Assembly (NCBI GenBank): GCA_964400875.1
Contig: CAYNWK010000176.1
Span: forward strand, 1 to 9,062
Length of the DNA stretch: 9,062 nt
Reading direction: 5' to 3'
Source of the DNA: CAYNWK01 sp964400875
Lineage (GTDB): Bacteria; Chloroflexota; Anaerolineae; Anaerolineales; UBA4823
Shown here: one piece after another, positions 1 through 5,583 of the stretch
How the letters are laid out: the number at the start of each line of letters is the position of its first letter
Numbering within the stretch: position 1 is the first letter of the stretch
Position numbers and translations under genes: made by a program
The notes under the pieces: model-generated
The model's database searches: none
The model's input: only the letters and a program-made list of their open reading frames with translations
Told to the model about the DNA's origin: nothing

Positions 1-177
1 TTGGAGACCCACAAGTGGGGCTTGATCGTCAGCGACCCCGAGACGGGCGCCACCACCCGGCCGGGGGTGTTCGCCGGCGGCGACGCCGTGACCGGGCCGG
101 ATTTGGTGGTCACCGCCATGGTCGCCGGGCGCAAAGCCGCCGCCGCTATCGACCAATATCTGCACGGCCTGAACTGA
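1..177 (+). CDS. C-terminal fragment of a glutamate synthase small subunit-like FAD/NAD(P) oxidoreductase
   Basis: The first 58 codons are open in frame 1 from the window edge to TGA at 175-177; the start lies outside the window. The fragment contains TRPGVFAGGDAVTGP followed by a helix-like tail (VVTAMVAGRKAAAAIDQYL). The FAGGD segment and the downstream 'T.M..GR.AA..I..YL' pattern are the usual C-terminal FAD-contacting end of GltD-type proteins (glutamate synthase small subunit and related NADPH-dependent electron-transfer flavoproteins). These proteins pass electrons from NAD(P)H through FAD to a partner enzyme in the cytoplasm. The precise subfamily (GltD, homotetrameric GltA, or another GltD-like oxidoreductase) cannot be decided from the tail alone. 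Codon use is GC-rich, like the other host genes here. No terminator with a T-tract is obvious after it. Confidence 0.75.
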   Translation: METHKWGLIVSDPETGATTRPGVFAGGDAVTGPDLVVTAMVAGRKAAAAIDQYLHGLN

Positions 178-257
178 GCTAAATTTTTTAACCTTCCCTC
201 CATATTAAGCGCCCGGCGTTAGGTTGGCAGTAGTAGAACTCTGCAGCCTGGCGCCGG

Positions 258-1242
258 GTGTTTGTCGCCGTCCTGCTAGTTGTGCAGCTTTTCGCTGGCT
301 AAGGATTTACTTCCGCATCTGCGATTGAAACGGGCGTGGTCTACGTGATGTCCAATGCTGCTGCGGGCAACTCGATCCTGGTTTATGACCGGGCACCCGA
401 CGGCACGCTTTCCTTGGCCGGGGAATATGCTACTGGAGGGTTGGGCGCCGGTGCCGGGCTGGGTTCTCAAGGAGCCCTGGTGTTGAGCGATAGCGGGCGT
501 TGGCTGTTCGCCGTAAACGCAGGCAGCGACGAGATCTCGATCTTTGGGGTACGCGGCGACCAGCTGCTTCTGCTTGACGTCGTTCCTTCCGGCGGCGAGG
601 GACCGATCAGCCTGACGAACTACGAAAACTTGCTCTTTTTGCTCAATTCCGGCGGCGCGGGTAACATCGCCGGTTTTGCTTTCAACCATTCTGGCGAGCT
701 CACCCCGTTAGAAGGATCGAACCATTCGCTGAGCAATGGGGGCACCGGAGATCCGGTCGGCCCAGCTCAAATCCAGTTCACGCCCGATGGAGATCACCTG
801 GTGGTCACCGAAAAAGCCACCAACTTGATCGATGTCTTTGATGTGAACAGGCACGGGCAGGTTTCGGACTTTTTTGGCAAACCCTGCTGCGGGGCAGACC
901 CCCTTCGGTTTTGTCTTCTCTCGGGGCGGCGATCTGGTCGTCTCGGAGGCCTTCGGCGGCGCGGCCGGGGCCAGCGCCCTGTCCTCGTGCGACATCGCCG
1001 GCAACCAGTTGCAAGCCATCAGCCCGGTGGTTAACACCAACCAGACGGCGGCCTGCTGGGTGGTCGTTACCGACAATGGCAGATACGGCTACACTACCAA
1101 TACCGGCAGCAGCTCGTATTTATACGTGCTGAACGCTAACGCTCACACCGTGGTTGGCTTCCAGGTTCACTCGAATGGCAACCTGACACCGGTCGAGAGC
1201 ATCGATGTCCCGGCTAGCTCTGTGGGCATTGCGGCGCAGTAG
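258..1242 (+). pseudogene. Decayed secreted lactonase-family (6-phosphogluconolactonase-like) beta-propeller protein
   Basis: The reading from GTG 336 (VYVMSNAAAGNSILVYDRA...) shows repeated propeller blades with 'LVLSDSGRWLFAVNAGSDEISIF', 'GPAQIQFTPDGDHLVVTEKATN' and 'GGAAGASALSS', as in the lactonase/YncE-like family. Three lesions are visible. (1) In the same frame, 252-299 encodes a signal-peptide-like stretch (RRVFVAVLLVVQLFAG), but it is separated from the mature part by TAA at 300-302, and no ATG precedes it. (2) At the T6 run 870-875 the frame shifts: frame 0 stops making sense after VSDFF, and the family sequence resumes from 874 as LANPAAGQTPFGFVFSRGG, in frame 1, to TAG 1240-1242. 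(3) After YTTNTGSSS the protein jumps directly to YLYVLNANAHTVVGF. Family members, as I recall them, have roughly one extra blade (about 40 residues) there. The C-terminal end (LTPVESIDVPASSVGIAAQ) looks complete. The T-run shift alone could be a sequencing error, but the combination suggests a real pseudogene. Its former substrate is unknown. Confidence 0.75.
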
Positions 1243-1264
1243 TCCCTTTCAAGTACTTCAGCAA

Positions 1265-1420
1265 GAACAAAGTGACTACTCCCCACGGCTAAAGCCGGGG
1301 GCTTCTAGGACTTTCGTCCAGGCATTGTAGCCCCAATGCCAGAATGTTTATTGCAGCATTTTCGTCTCTATCGATTACGAGACCACAGGTAGGACAGTTA
1401 TGTACACGAACGGCAAGAGA
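1265..1420 (-). ncRNA. Predicted omega-RNA (reRNA) region with right-end hairpin
   Basis: Read on the minus strand, the 3' end of tnpB runs into GAAGCCCCCGGC-TTTA-GCCGTGGGGAGTAG. The stem pairs CCCC/GGGG and CGGC/GCCG with one bulged base and a four-base loop (plus-strand positions 1281-1301). This 'GAAGCCCCCG...GGGGAGTAG' hairpin is the hallmark right end of many IS605-type tnpB elements. In characterised systems it forms the scaffold end of the guide RNA, which is processed from the tnpB 3' region, and the guide follows from flanking DNA. The 5' extent of the RNA is a guess based on characterised omega-RNAs of 100-200 nt. The guide would lie at roughly 1245-1265. Confidence 0.55.
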
Positions 1421-2407
1421 CTTCTCAACCAAAGTACCACATCTGGAGCATCGTTTGGATGTATTGCGCGGATCAACCAGCACGACTTCACGACCAGCAT
1501 ATTCTGCTTTGTACGTGACGTACTGCACCAGTTGATACCAAGCTGCATCCGAGATGCTCTTAGCCAGGTGATGATTTTGGAGCATGTTCTTGCCGTTCAG
1601 TTTTTCAAGGGCGATGATACCGTACTCATTGACCAGAGAACGGGAGAGTTTATGTGCGAAGTCCTTACGGCGGTTGGCGATACGCTGGTGAATGTGTTGT
1701 ACTGCCTTGCGCCGTTTCGTTCGTGCCGGCGTACCCTTCTCTGCTTTGGAGAGTTTTCGTTGCGCCTTCACCAGTTCTTTCTCATCGCTACCAAAGAAAC
1801 GGGGATTATCAACCTTCTCGCCGTTCGAGAGAGTTGCAAAACTCTCAAGCCCAACGTCAATCCCAACCGCCTTCTCCGACTTTGGCAAGGGGTCAGAGGC
1901 GACCTCGCAAGAGAAGCAGGCATACCAATTTCCAACTCTATCCCGGCGAATAGTAAGCGTTTTGAGGTTGCCACAGATGGGGCGATGCAAAATGATTTTG
2001 ACGACACCTATTTTCGAGAGTTTCAAACCACTATCGCGCAATTCAAATCCGGTCTGTGGATACGTGAAGCTGTCGTAGCGCCCATACCCTCGAAAGCGGG
2101 GATAGCCAGGCTTTTCGCCGCCAGCCTTGACACGCCGAAAGAACGCTTTGAATGCCAGATCGACTCTGGTGCAAACTTCTTGCAAAACCTGAGAATAGAC
2201 CTGCGAAAGTTCTGGCTTGCTTTCTTTCCAGGCAGGCAGCATCTTGATTGTATCGTACCGAGTAAGGGACTTCTGTTCTCGTTCCCAGGCATTCTTGCGG
2301 GCTGCAAGTGTTTCATTGTAGACCCAACGACAAAGTTCCAACGTATTGCTGAGCAAGGTGCGTTGGTGGTGGGTTGGGTTCAGACGAAACTTGTAGGTCA
2401 TTCGCAT
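1289..2407 (-). CDS. tnpB: TnpB RNA-guided endonuclease (IS605 OrfB family)
   Basis: This 372-residue protein has the normal TnpB length and domain order. The N-terminus MRMTYKFRLNPTHHQ and 'CRWVYNETL' are the OrfB helix-turn-helix/wedge region. The RuvC-I motif GIDVGLESFATLSNG places the catalytic Asp at about 184. RuvC-II, IALEKLNGKNM, gives Glu at about 268. RuvC-III, DRDENAAINIL, supplies Asp at 346 or 348. Between them lies a four-Cys zinc finger (CSRCG at 320-323, CPTCG at 338-341). All catalytic and zinc residues are present, so it appears functional. Family knowledge: TnpB is the ancestor-like relative of Cas12, guided by an omega-RNA from the element's right end, and cuts DNA next to a TAM, which favours element retention. 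The start could be ATG 2407 or the ATG two codons later at 2401; an AGG sits 7 nt before the latter. A TATATAAT box lies just upstream of 2407. The stop codon lies inside the right-end hairpin, as is common in this family. Confidence 0.93.
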   Translation of the reverse strand: MRMTYKFRLNPTHHQRTLLSNTLELCRWVYNETLAARKNAWEREQKSLTRYDTIKMLPAWKESKPELSQVYSQVLQEVCTRVDLAFKAFFRRVKAGGEKPGYPRFRGYGRYDSFTYPQTGFELRDSGLKLSKIGVVKIILHRPICGNLKTLTIRRDRVGNWYACFSCEVASDPLPKSEKAVGIDVGLESFATLSNGEKVDNPRFFGSDEKELVKAQRKLSKAEKGTPARTKRRKAVQHIHQRIANRRKDFAHKLSRSLVNEYGIIALEKLNGKNMLQNHHLAKSISDAAWYQLVQYVTYKAEYAGREVVLVDPRNTSKRCSRCGTLVEKSLAVRVHNCPTCGLVIDRDENAAINILALGLQCLDESPRSPRL

Positions 2408-2437
2408 ACCTGGATTATATAATATTTATGCAAAAAT

Positions 2438-2482
2438 AGCGCCTTATATCTCCACGCATAAATGCGGGGGTTTTACGGCGCT
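2438..2482 (-). repeat. Nested left-end hairpin of the tnpB element
   Basis: AGCGCC (2438-2443) pairs with GGCGCT (2477-2482). Inside it, TCCACGCAT (2451-2459) pairs with ATGCGGGGG (2462-2470) with one A-G mismatch and one T-G wobble around a two-base loop. Its position just upstream of the tnpB start matches the subterminal left-end hairpin that the TnpA transposase recognises in IS605-family elements. Confidence 0.6.
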
Positions 2483-2540
2483 GTTTGATAAACGATTACT
2501 GCTAAGATCCACTCGATTGACATTACGGTTACGTTGACGA

Positions 2541-2568
2541 TGAGAGCCGGCTTAAAAACCGGCTCTCA
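2541..2568. repeat. Perfect 10-bp inverted repeat (hairpin)
   Basis: TGAGAGCCGG (2541-2550) and CCGGCTCTCA (2559-2568) are perfect reverse complements around an 8-base loop. Neither side has a T-tract, so it is not a canonical intrinsic terminator. It may be a terminator remnant or the end of an older element. Confidence 0.6.
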
Positions 2569-2608
2569 CATTCCCAATTATTTCGGCAAGTGAATCAAGC
2601 CATATTTT

Positions 2609-2633
2609 CTGCTTAAGGTTTAAAATTAAGCAG
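2609..2633. repeat. Perfect 8-bp AT-rich inverted repeat
   Basis: CTGCTTAA (2609-2616) and TTAAGCAG (2626-2633) are perfect reverse complements around a 9-base AT-rich loop. It lies just outside the ISAs1 insertion. Its role is unknown; it could be a binding site. Confidence 0.4.
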
Positions 2634-2646
2634 CCATTTCGAGCCC

Positions 2647-2657
2647 CCAAGAATTGC
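2647..2657 (+). repeat. Left target-site duplication
   Basis: CCAAGAATTGC is identical to 3969-3979. It directly abuts the left terminal repeat. Confidence 0.85.
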
Positions 2658-2673
2658 ATGGCTTTTTCAAGAA
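2658..2673 (+). repeat. Left terminal inverted repeat of the ISAs1-type IS
   Basis: ATGGCTTTTTCAAGAA here is the perfect reverse complement of 3952-3967. The stop codon of the transposase (2667-2669 on the minus strand) lies inside it. Confidence 0.85.
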
Positions 2674-3872
2674 TGAGATTTTGTAGTGATAAGCAAGCGA
2701 AAAGCCTCATTCAAGTGTCCTTCATAGTAACGCCGGGCCTTAGCAGCATTGGTGAAACCGGCTCGCTTGATCAACCCAATCACCAGGTTATGCACAGTGG
2801 CGAGGATACGTCCAGAAGCACCAATGGTCATGCGAGTAGCGTCTTCGCGGAAAGTGACATCACGGCGATAATGGAGACCTGTTTCGATACTCCAATGTTT
2901 GCGTCGGGCTTGCAACACTTTGGTCGGGGCAGCTTGCTCTCGGGGAAGGCTGGTAATGCCGAACTCGATCTCCCGGCTGGTTTTGTAGACCTCTCCCCGG
3001 CGGACCCAGCGGAACTCTCGTTCGAGACGATAAACCTGAGCCATGCCAGGCCAGTCCTGGTAATCGTTCAGCATGGTGCTGGTCTGCAGGGTGCGCTTTT
3101 CCAGCCGACCATGGCCATAATTGGTCTTGGTGGCTGTTCGGAAATCGGTGGCGATCTTGCCGAAGCCAGGCTTGGGTTGCTCTGGAACAAACAGGCGTTG
3201 AATATCTTCGTACAAACGGGGTTGGTTCTCTTTGACCGGCCAAATGTAGTGGCCACCAGCACCCACAATCTGCTCGGAGAGGGCTCTTTGGGTGTGGAGG
3301 GCATCGCCGGTGACGATTTTTCCAGCCAAAGGGACCTGCTCCAAGACTCGAGGGGCCGCCACGATCTCGTTCTCCTTGGTGTCCACGGTTTGTTGCGCCA
3401 GCACGCATTGATCGTGCACATCGTAAACCCTCAAAACATGATCCGGGTCTTCTTGCCCCAGGATGCGCGTGCCTCGCAACGTTTTGCCATCCATGGCCAG
3501 GATTTCACCTTCTCCACTTTGTTCTTGTTGATGGTACTCCTGCGCCAGGCGGTCAAACTCGGCTTCTGCCAGGATGTCTTGAAACACCCGCCGAATCGTG
3601 CTGTGCGAGGGCATCCACATGCGTTTCAACCTCAGAAGCCCGGCCACTTCCTGGGCATGATTCTTGGCCCAATCGGCGATCTCGTCCGGCTTGTCTTTGC
3701 CCGCTATCTTGGCCACAAAGATCACCGCCAGCAGCATCACCAGGCTATAGCGTTTCCCTTTGGCTCCACGAGGGTCCGTCAGATGGTGGAACCGGGCGTA
3801 CAAACTGCCTCGCTCATGAACAATGCCTGTTTCTCCAATCTCTTGCCAGGGGTGAAGCGTGCTATACTCCAT
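2667..3872 (-). CDS. ISAs1-family DDE transposase
   Basis: This 401-residue protein (MEYSTLHPWQEIGE...) has the usual length for the family. The N-terminal region (about 20-110) holds the ISAs1-associated domain (DPRGAKGKRYSLVMLLAVIFVAKIAG, then MPSHSTIRRVFQDI). The DDE catalytic core follows: D128 in 'AMDGKTLRGT', D190 in 'VTGDALHTQRALSEQIV', and E330 in 'HWSIETGLHYRRDVTFREDATR'. The segments 'GGHYIWPVKENQP' and 'GHGRLEKRTLQTS' are also typical. The start is ATG 3872, because AGGAGG (3880-3885) lies exactly 7 nt upstream; the open frame extends 14 codons further but has no better start. The C-terminus runs into the left terminal repeat. It shows no frameshift or stop and should be active. 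It cuts and joins the IS ends during transposition. Confidence 0.93.
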   Translation of the reverse strand: MEYSTLHPWQEIGETGIVHERGSLYARFHHLTDPRGAKGKRYSLVMLLAVIFVAKIAGKDKPDEIADWAKNHAQEVAGLLRLKRMWMPSHSTIRRVFQDILAEAEFDRLAQEYHQQEQSGEGEILAMDGKTLRGTRILGQEDPDHVLRVYDVHDQCVLAQQTVDTKENEIVAAPRVLEQVPLAGKIVTGDALHTQRALSEQIVGAGGHYIWPVKENQPRLYEDIQRLFVPEQPKPGFGKIATDFRTATKTNYGHGRLEKRTLQTSTMLNDYQDWPGMAQVYRLEREFRWVRRGEVYKTSREIEFGITSLPREQAAPTKVLQARRKHWSIETGLHYRRDVTFREDATRMTIGASGRILATVHNLVIGLIKRAGFTNAAKARRYYEGHLNEAFRLLITTKSHS

Positions 3873-3879
3873 GGTAGAT

Positions 3880-3885
3880 CCTCCT
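3880..3885 (-). promoter_or_regulatory. Ribosome-binding site of the transposase
   Basis: On the minus strand AGGAGG stands 7 nt before ATG 3872. It decides the start in favour of MEYSTL over the upstream in-frame ATG at 3914. Confidence 0.8.
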
Positions 3886-3951
3886 CGGTTTTTTGGTTGT
3901 TTGTGTACTCCCATTTTACCGAGAAGGGTCTTTTTGTCTAGCTGTCAAGCT

Positions 3952-3967
3952 TTCTTGAAAAAGCCAT
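3952..3967 (-). repeat. Right terminal inverted repeat of the ISAs1-type IS
   Basis: TTCTTGAAAAAGCCAT matches the left end in inverted orientation over all 16 bases. Just inside it on the minus strand is TTGACA, a possible -35 box for the transposase, but no well-spaced -10 follows it. Confidence 0.85.
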
Positions 3968-3968
3968 T

Positions 3969-3979
3969 CCAAGAATTGC
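3969..3979 (+). repeat. Right target-site duplication
   Basis: CCAAGAATTGC is the second copy of the 11-bp repeat flanking the IS, one base outside the right terminal repeat. Joining the flanks at this repeat reconstructs the pre-insertion sequence upstream of the AbiE operon. Confidence 0.85.
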
Positions 3980-4012
3980 TAAATATCTATACAATGTTGT
4001 CAATCTGTGGAA

Positions 4013-4059
4013 TAATGTGTGCAAAACCTTCGGTATTTGCTAAGGTTTTGCACACATTA
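4013..4059. promoter_or_regulatory. Predicted AbiEi operator: perfect 18-bp inverted repeat
   Basis: TAATGTGTGCAAAACCTT (4013-4030) and AAGGTTTTGCACACATTA (4042-4059) are perfect reverse complements around an 11-base spacer. The repeat sits directly at the 5' end of the antitoxin reading frame and overlaps its probable start. Family knowledge: AbiEi antitoxins autorepress their operon by binding cooperatively to paired inverted repeats in the promoter. Position and symmetry fit that role. A transcribed hairpin blocking translation is an alternative reading. No clean -35/-10 pair could be assigned. Confidence 0.6.
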
Positions 4060-4646
4060 GCACAAAACCAGACTACGATAAGCTCTACGAAATTGCAGAA
4101 AACCAAGCGGGGTATTTTACAGCTCATCAAGCTCGCGAGGTGGGATTTACTTGGGAAAGGCTGTCTAGCAATGCCAAAATCGGTAAGTTTTCACGCATTT
4201 CTCAAGGAATATATCGGTTATCACATTTTCCGGGTTCACCTCACGAAGATTTCTTTGTCGCTTGGCTGCGAACAGGAGATGATTCTGTAGTCTCGCACGA
4301 GAGTGCCCTGTCGATCTATAATTTGACCGATATACTTCCTGGAGACGTGCATGTCATCGTGCCTCGTACGGCATCCCGACGACGGCGTGGTATTAGGCTT
4401 CATACAAGTCGTTTGAATCCCGGCGATGTAACCACTCGCGAAGGGCTACCCGTGACTACCATCCCACGTACTATAGCCGATCTCATTAATAGTGGCCTGG
4501 CGTATGAGCATATTGAAAACGCAATTAAGGAAGCACTTCAGCGTGGTTTGGTGACCGATAGTGACCTACTCGATGTAGCAACGACGCGCGGGGGGTATGT
4601 TGAGATTATGATTCGCCAAGTGCTTCGTAGTGAAACGCCTCTATGA
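4056..4646 (+). CDS. abiEi: AbiEi-family antitoxin (type IV toxin-antitoxin), atypical start
   Basis: The frame is open from after TAA 4041-4043 to TGA 4644-4646. Its product reads STKPDYDKLYEIAENQAGYF, then TAHQAREVGFTWERLSSNAKIGK, then FSRISQGIYRLSHFP. This is the N-terminal winged-helix domain of AbiEi (about residues 5-57). It continues with EDFFVAWLRTGDDSVVSHESAL and then VHVIVPRTASRRRRGIRLHTSRL, and the C-terminal domain with 'GLPVTTIPRTIADLINSG'. No ATG, GTG or TTG precedes GTG 4140, and that codon would remove most of the DNA-binding domain. The best-placed start is ATT 4056, which would give 196 residues. Either a rare ATT start is used or the start codon has mutated. The protein should repress the operon and counter the AbiEii toxin without direct contact, as in other type IV systems. 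Its stop overlaps the toxin start (ATGA at 4643-4646). Composition is AT-rich compared with the host genes. Confidence 0.75.
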   Translation: MSTKPDYDKLYEIAENQAGYFTAHQAREVGFTWERLSSNAKIGKFSRISQGIYRLSHFPGSPHEDFFVAWLRTGDDSVVSHESALSIYNLTDILPGDVHVIVPRTASRRRRGIRLHTSRLNPGDVTTREGLPVTTIPRTIADLINSGLAYEHIENAIKEALQRGLVTDSDLLDVATTRGGYVEIMIRQVLRSETPL

Positions 4647-5527
4647 AATACACAAGCGGGGTTGCCTTCCGTCGTGCTTTGGAAGATCGTTTGCGCCATC
4701 AAACTTTAGAAGCCGACGTTCCATTAGTCCGATTACGGAAAATGGTGGCTTTTGATCGCTTTTTGGCCAGTCTTATTCAGAATTAGCCAAATCAGTGGAT
4801 TCTAAAAAGGGGTCTGGCCCTACAATTGAGAATGGAAGAAGGCTCTCGAACCACCAAAGACATTGATTTGCTTAATCTGTCGCAACAATCAGATATTTAC
4901 CACACACTCCTATCTGCATGCAAACTAGATCTGCAGGATTGGTTTGTTTTTGAAGTAGCAAGACCGGTAAATCCTCTCATTGGCGACTTTGGTGGTATTA
5001 GGTTCTCGGTTCGTGCATTACTTGATAGTCGTACCTTTGAAGAATTTCACTTGGATACTGGTGTGGGGGATCCCATTGTTGCCTCAATTGATTTCCTAAA
5101 GACACCGTCATTATTGGAATTCGCCGGCATTCAACCAACCGTTGTCCCTTGTTATCCTATAACCCAGCAAATTGCTGAGAAGGTCCATGCATTAACTCGC
5201 TCCCATCCTTCAAGAGAAGGCTCGCGAGTTAAAGACCTAGTGGATATTCTTCCCTTGGCTGAACTAGGAGAGATTGATGGTGAATTACTCACTCGGGCTA
5301 TCAAAGCTACGTTTGATGCGCGTCAAACGCATACCCTTCCAATAAATACTCCTGAATTCCCGTCTAACTGGATGGTATCATTTCGTAAGCTAGCAGATGA
5401 AGTTGGTTTGACCTATCGCTATTTACAAGATGCTAACGACGCAGTGAAGGAGTTTCTCAACCCAATATTTTCAGGAGAAACGCAGGGCAGATGGGATCCG
5501 ATTCAGTGGACCTGGAACTATGGGTAG
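4643..5527 (+). pseudogene. abiEii: AbiEii/AbiGii-family nucleotidyltransferase toxin, interrupted by an in-frame TAG
   Basis: ATG 4643 overlaps the antitoxin stop. Codons 1-47 read MKYTSGVAFRRALEDRL through VAFDRFLASLIQN, then TAG at 4784-4786 (codon 48). The same frame continues as PNQWILKRGLALQLRMEEG, then SRTTKDIDLL, so a single nonsense change splits an otherwise continuous 294-residue protein. The nucleotidyltransferase motifs lie after the stop: K55 in 'ILKRG' (family consensus LKGG), D73 and D75 in 'TTKDIDL', K180 in 'QQIAEKVHALTR', and 'SRVKDLVDI' at 194-202. The C-terminal helical region is complete to TAG 5525-5527. Restart at TTG 4826 would lose the 'LKGG' segment. The family is a GTP-dependent or tRNA-targeting nucleotidyltransferase toxin that arrests growth during phage attack. 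Here it is probably inactive unless the TAG is read through or is an assembly error. Confidence 0.85.
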
Positions 5528-5583
5528 TTCCAGCTTATGGTGGTAAACTCTGTGTAGAAAAACCTGATTTTAGAGTATTAAAC

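Larger units (their letters stand above)
1265..2487 (-). mobile_element. IS605/IS1341-type element carrying tnpB only
   Basis: The element consists of tnpB on the minus strand, a right-end hairpin overlapping the tnpB stop codon (1281-1301) and a nested left-end hairpin (2438-2482). No tnpA (Y1 HUH transposase) is present, so it is an orphan-tnpB (IS1341-group) element that needs TnpA in trans to move. The boundaries are estimates. This family makes no terminal inverted repeats or target duplications. I placed the left end just inside a TTTAT motif (minus strand, 2488-2492), which would be the target/TAM-like tetra- or pentanucleotide, and the right end a few bases beyond the GGGGAGTAGTCAC that follows the hairpin. 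It sits directly after the stop codon of the decayed lactonase gene. Confidence 0.75.
2488..2657. other. Noncoding spacer between the two insertion sequences
   Basis: I see no convincing gene on either strand. The spacer carries the presumed left-end target motif of the tnpB element at its start, two perfect inverted repeats (listed separately), and the left copy of the ISAs1 target duplication at its end. Confidence 0.6.
2658..3968 (-). mobile_element. Complete ISAs1-family insertion sequence
   Basis: This element of about 1.31 kb holds one intact transposase gene. It ends in a perfect 16-bp terminal inverted repeat (2658-2673 and 3952-3967) and is flanked directly by an 11-bp direct repeat, CCAAGAATTGC (2647-2657 and 3969-3979). 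Size, gene and ends all agree with the ISAs1 family, whose target duplications are usually given as 8-10 bp. The exact terminal base is uncertain by one, because T3968 lies between the right repeat and the right target copy. The intact ends and unmutated target repeats suggest a fairly recent insertion. Confidence 0.88.

Noticed and set aside
212..258. CCCGGCG/CGCCGGG inverted repeat after the first gene
   Set aside because: The 33-base loop and the absence of a T-tract make it a poor terminator. It may arise by chance in GC-rich DNA.
1400..2422. 340-codon plus-strand open frame
   Set aside because: It lies antisense to the clear TnpB gene, has no recognisable domain, and is explained by the codon pattern of tnpB.
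2658..3941. 427-codon plus-strand open frame
   Set aside because: It is fully antisense to the ISAs1 transposase, which has all DDE motifs and a strong ribosome-binding site. The plus-strand protein resembles nothing known.
3859..4290. 143-codon plus-strand open frame crossing the IS end
   Set aside because: It spans the IS boundary and runs out of frame with the AbiEi protein. No domain is seen.
4140..4646. GTG 4140 as the AbiEi start
   Set aside because: It would delete about 28 conserved residues of the winged-helix domain that are encoded in frame upstream.
5491..5583. Longer N-terminus for the methyltransferase
   Set aside because: It overlaps the toxin 3' end, is AT-rich, and the family begins close to the ATG at 5584.
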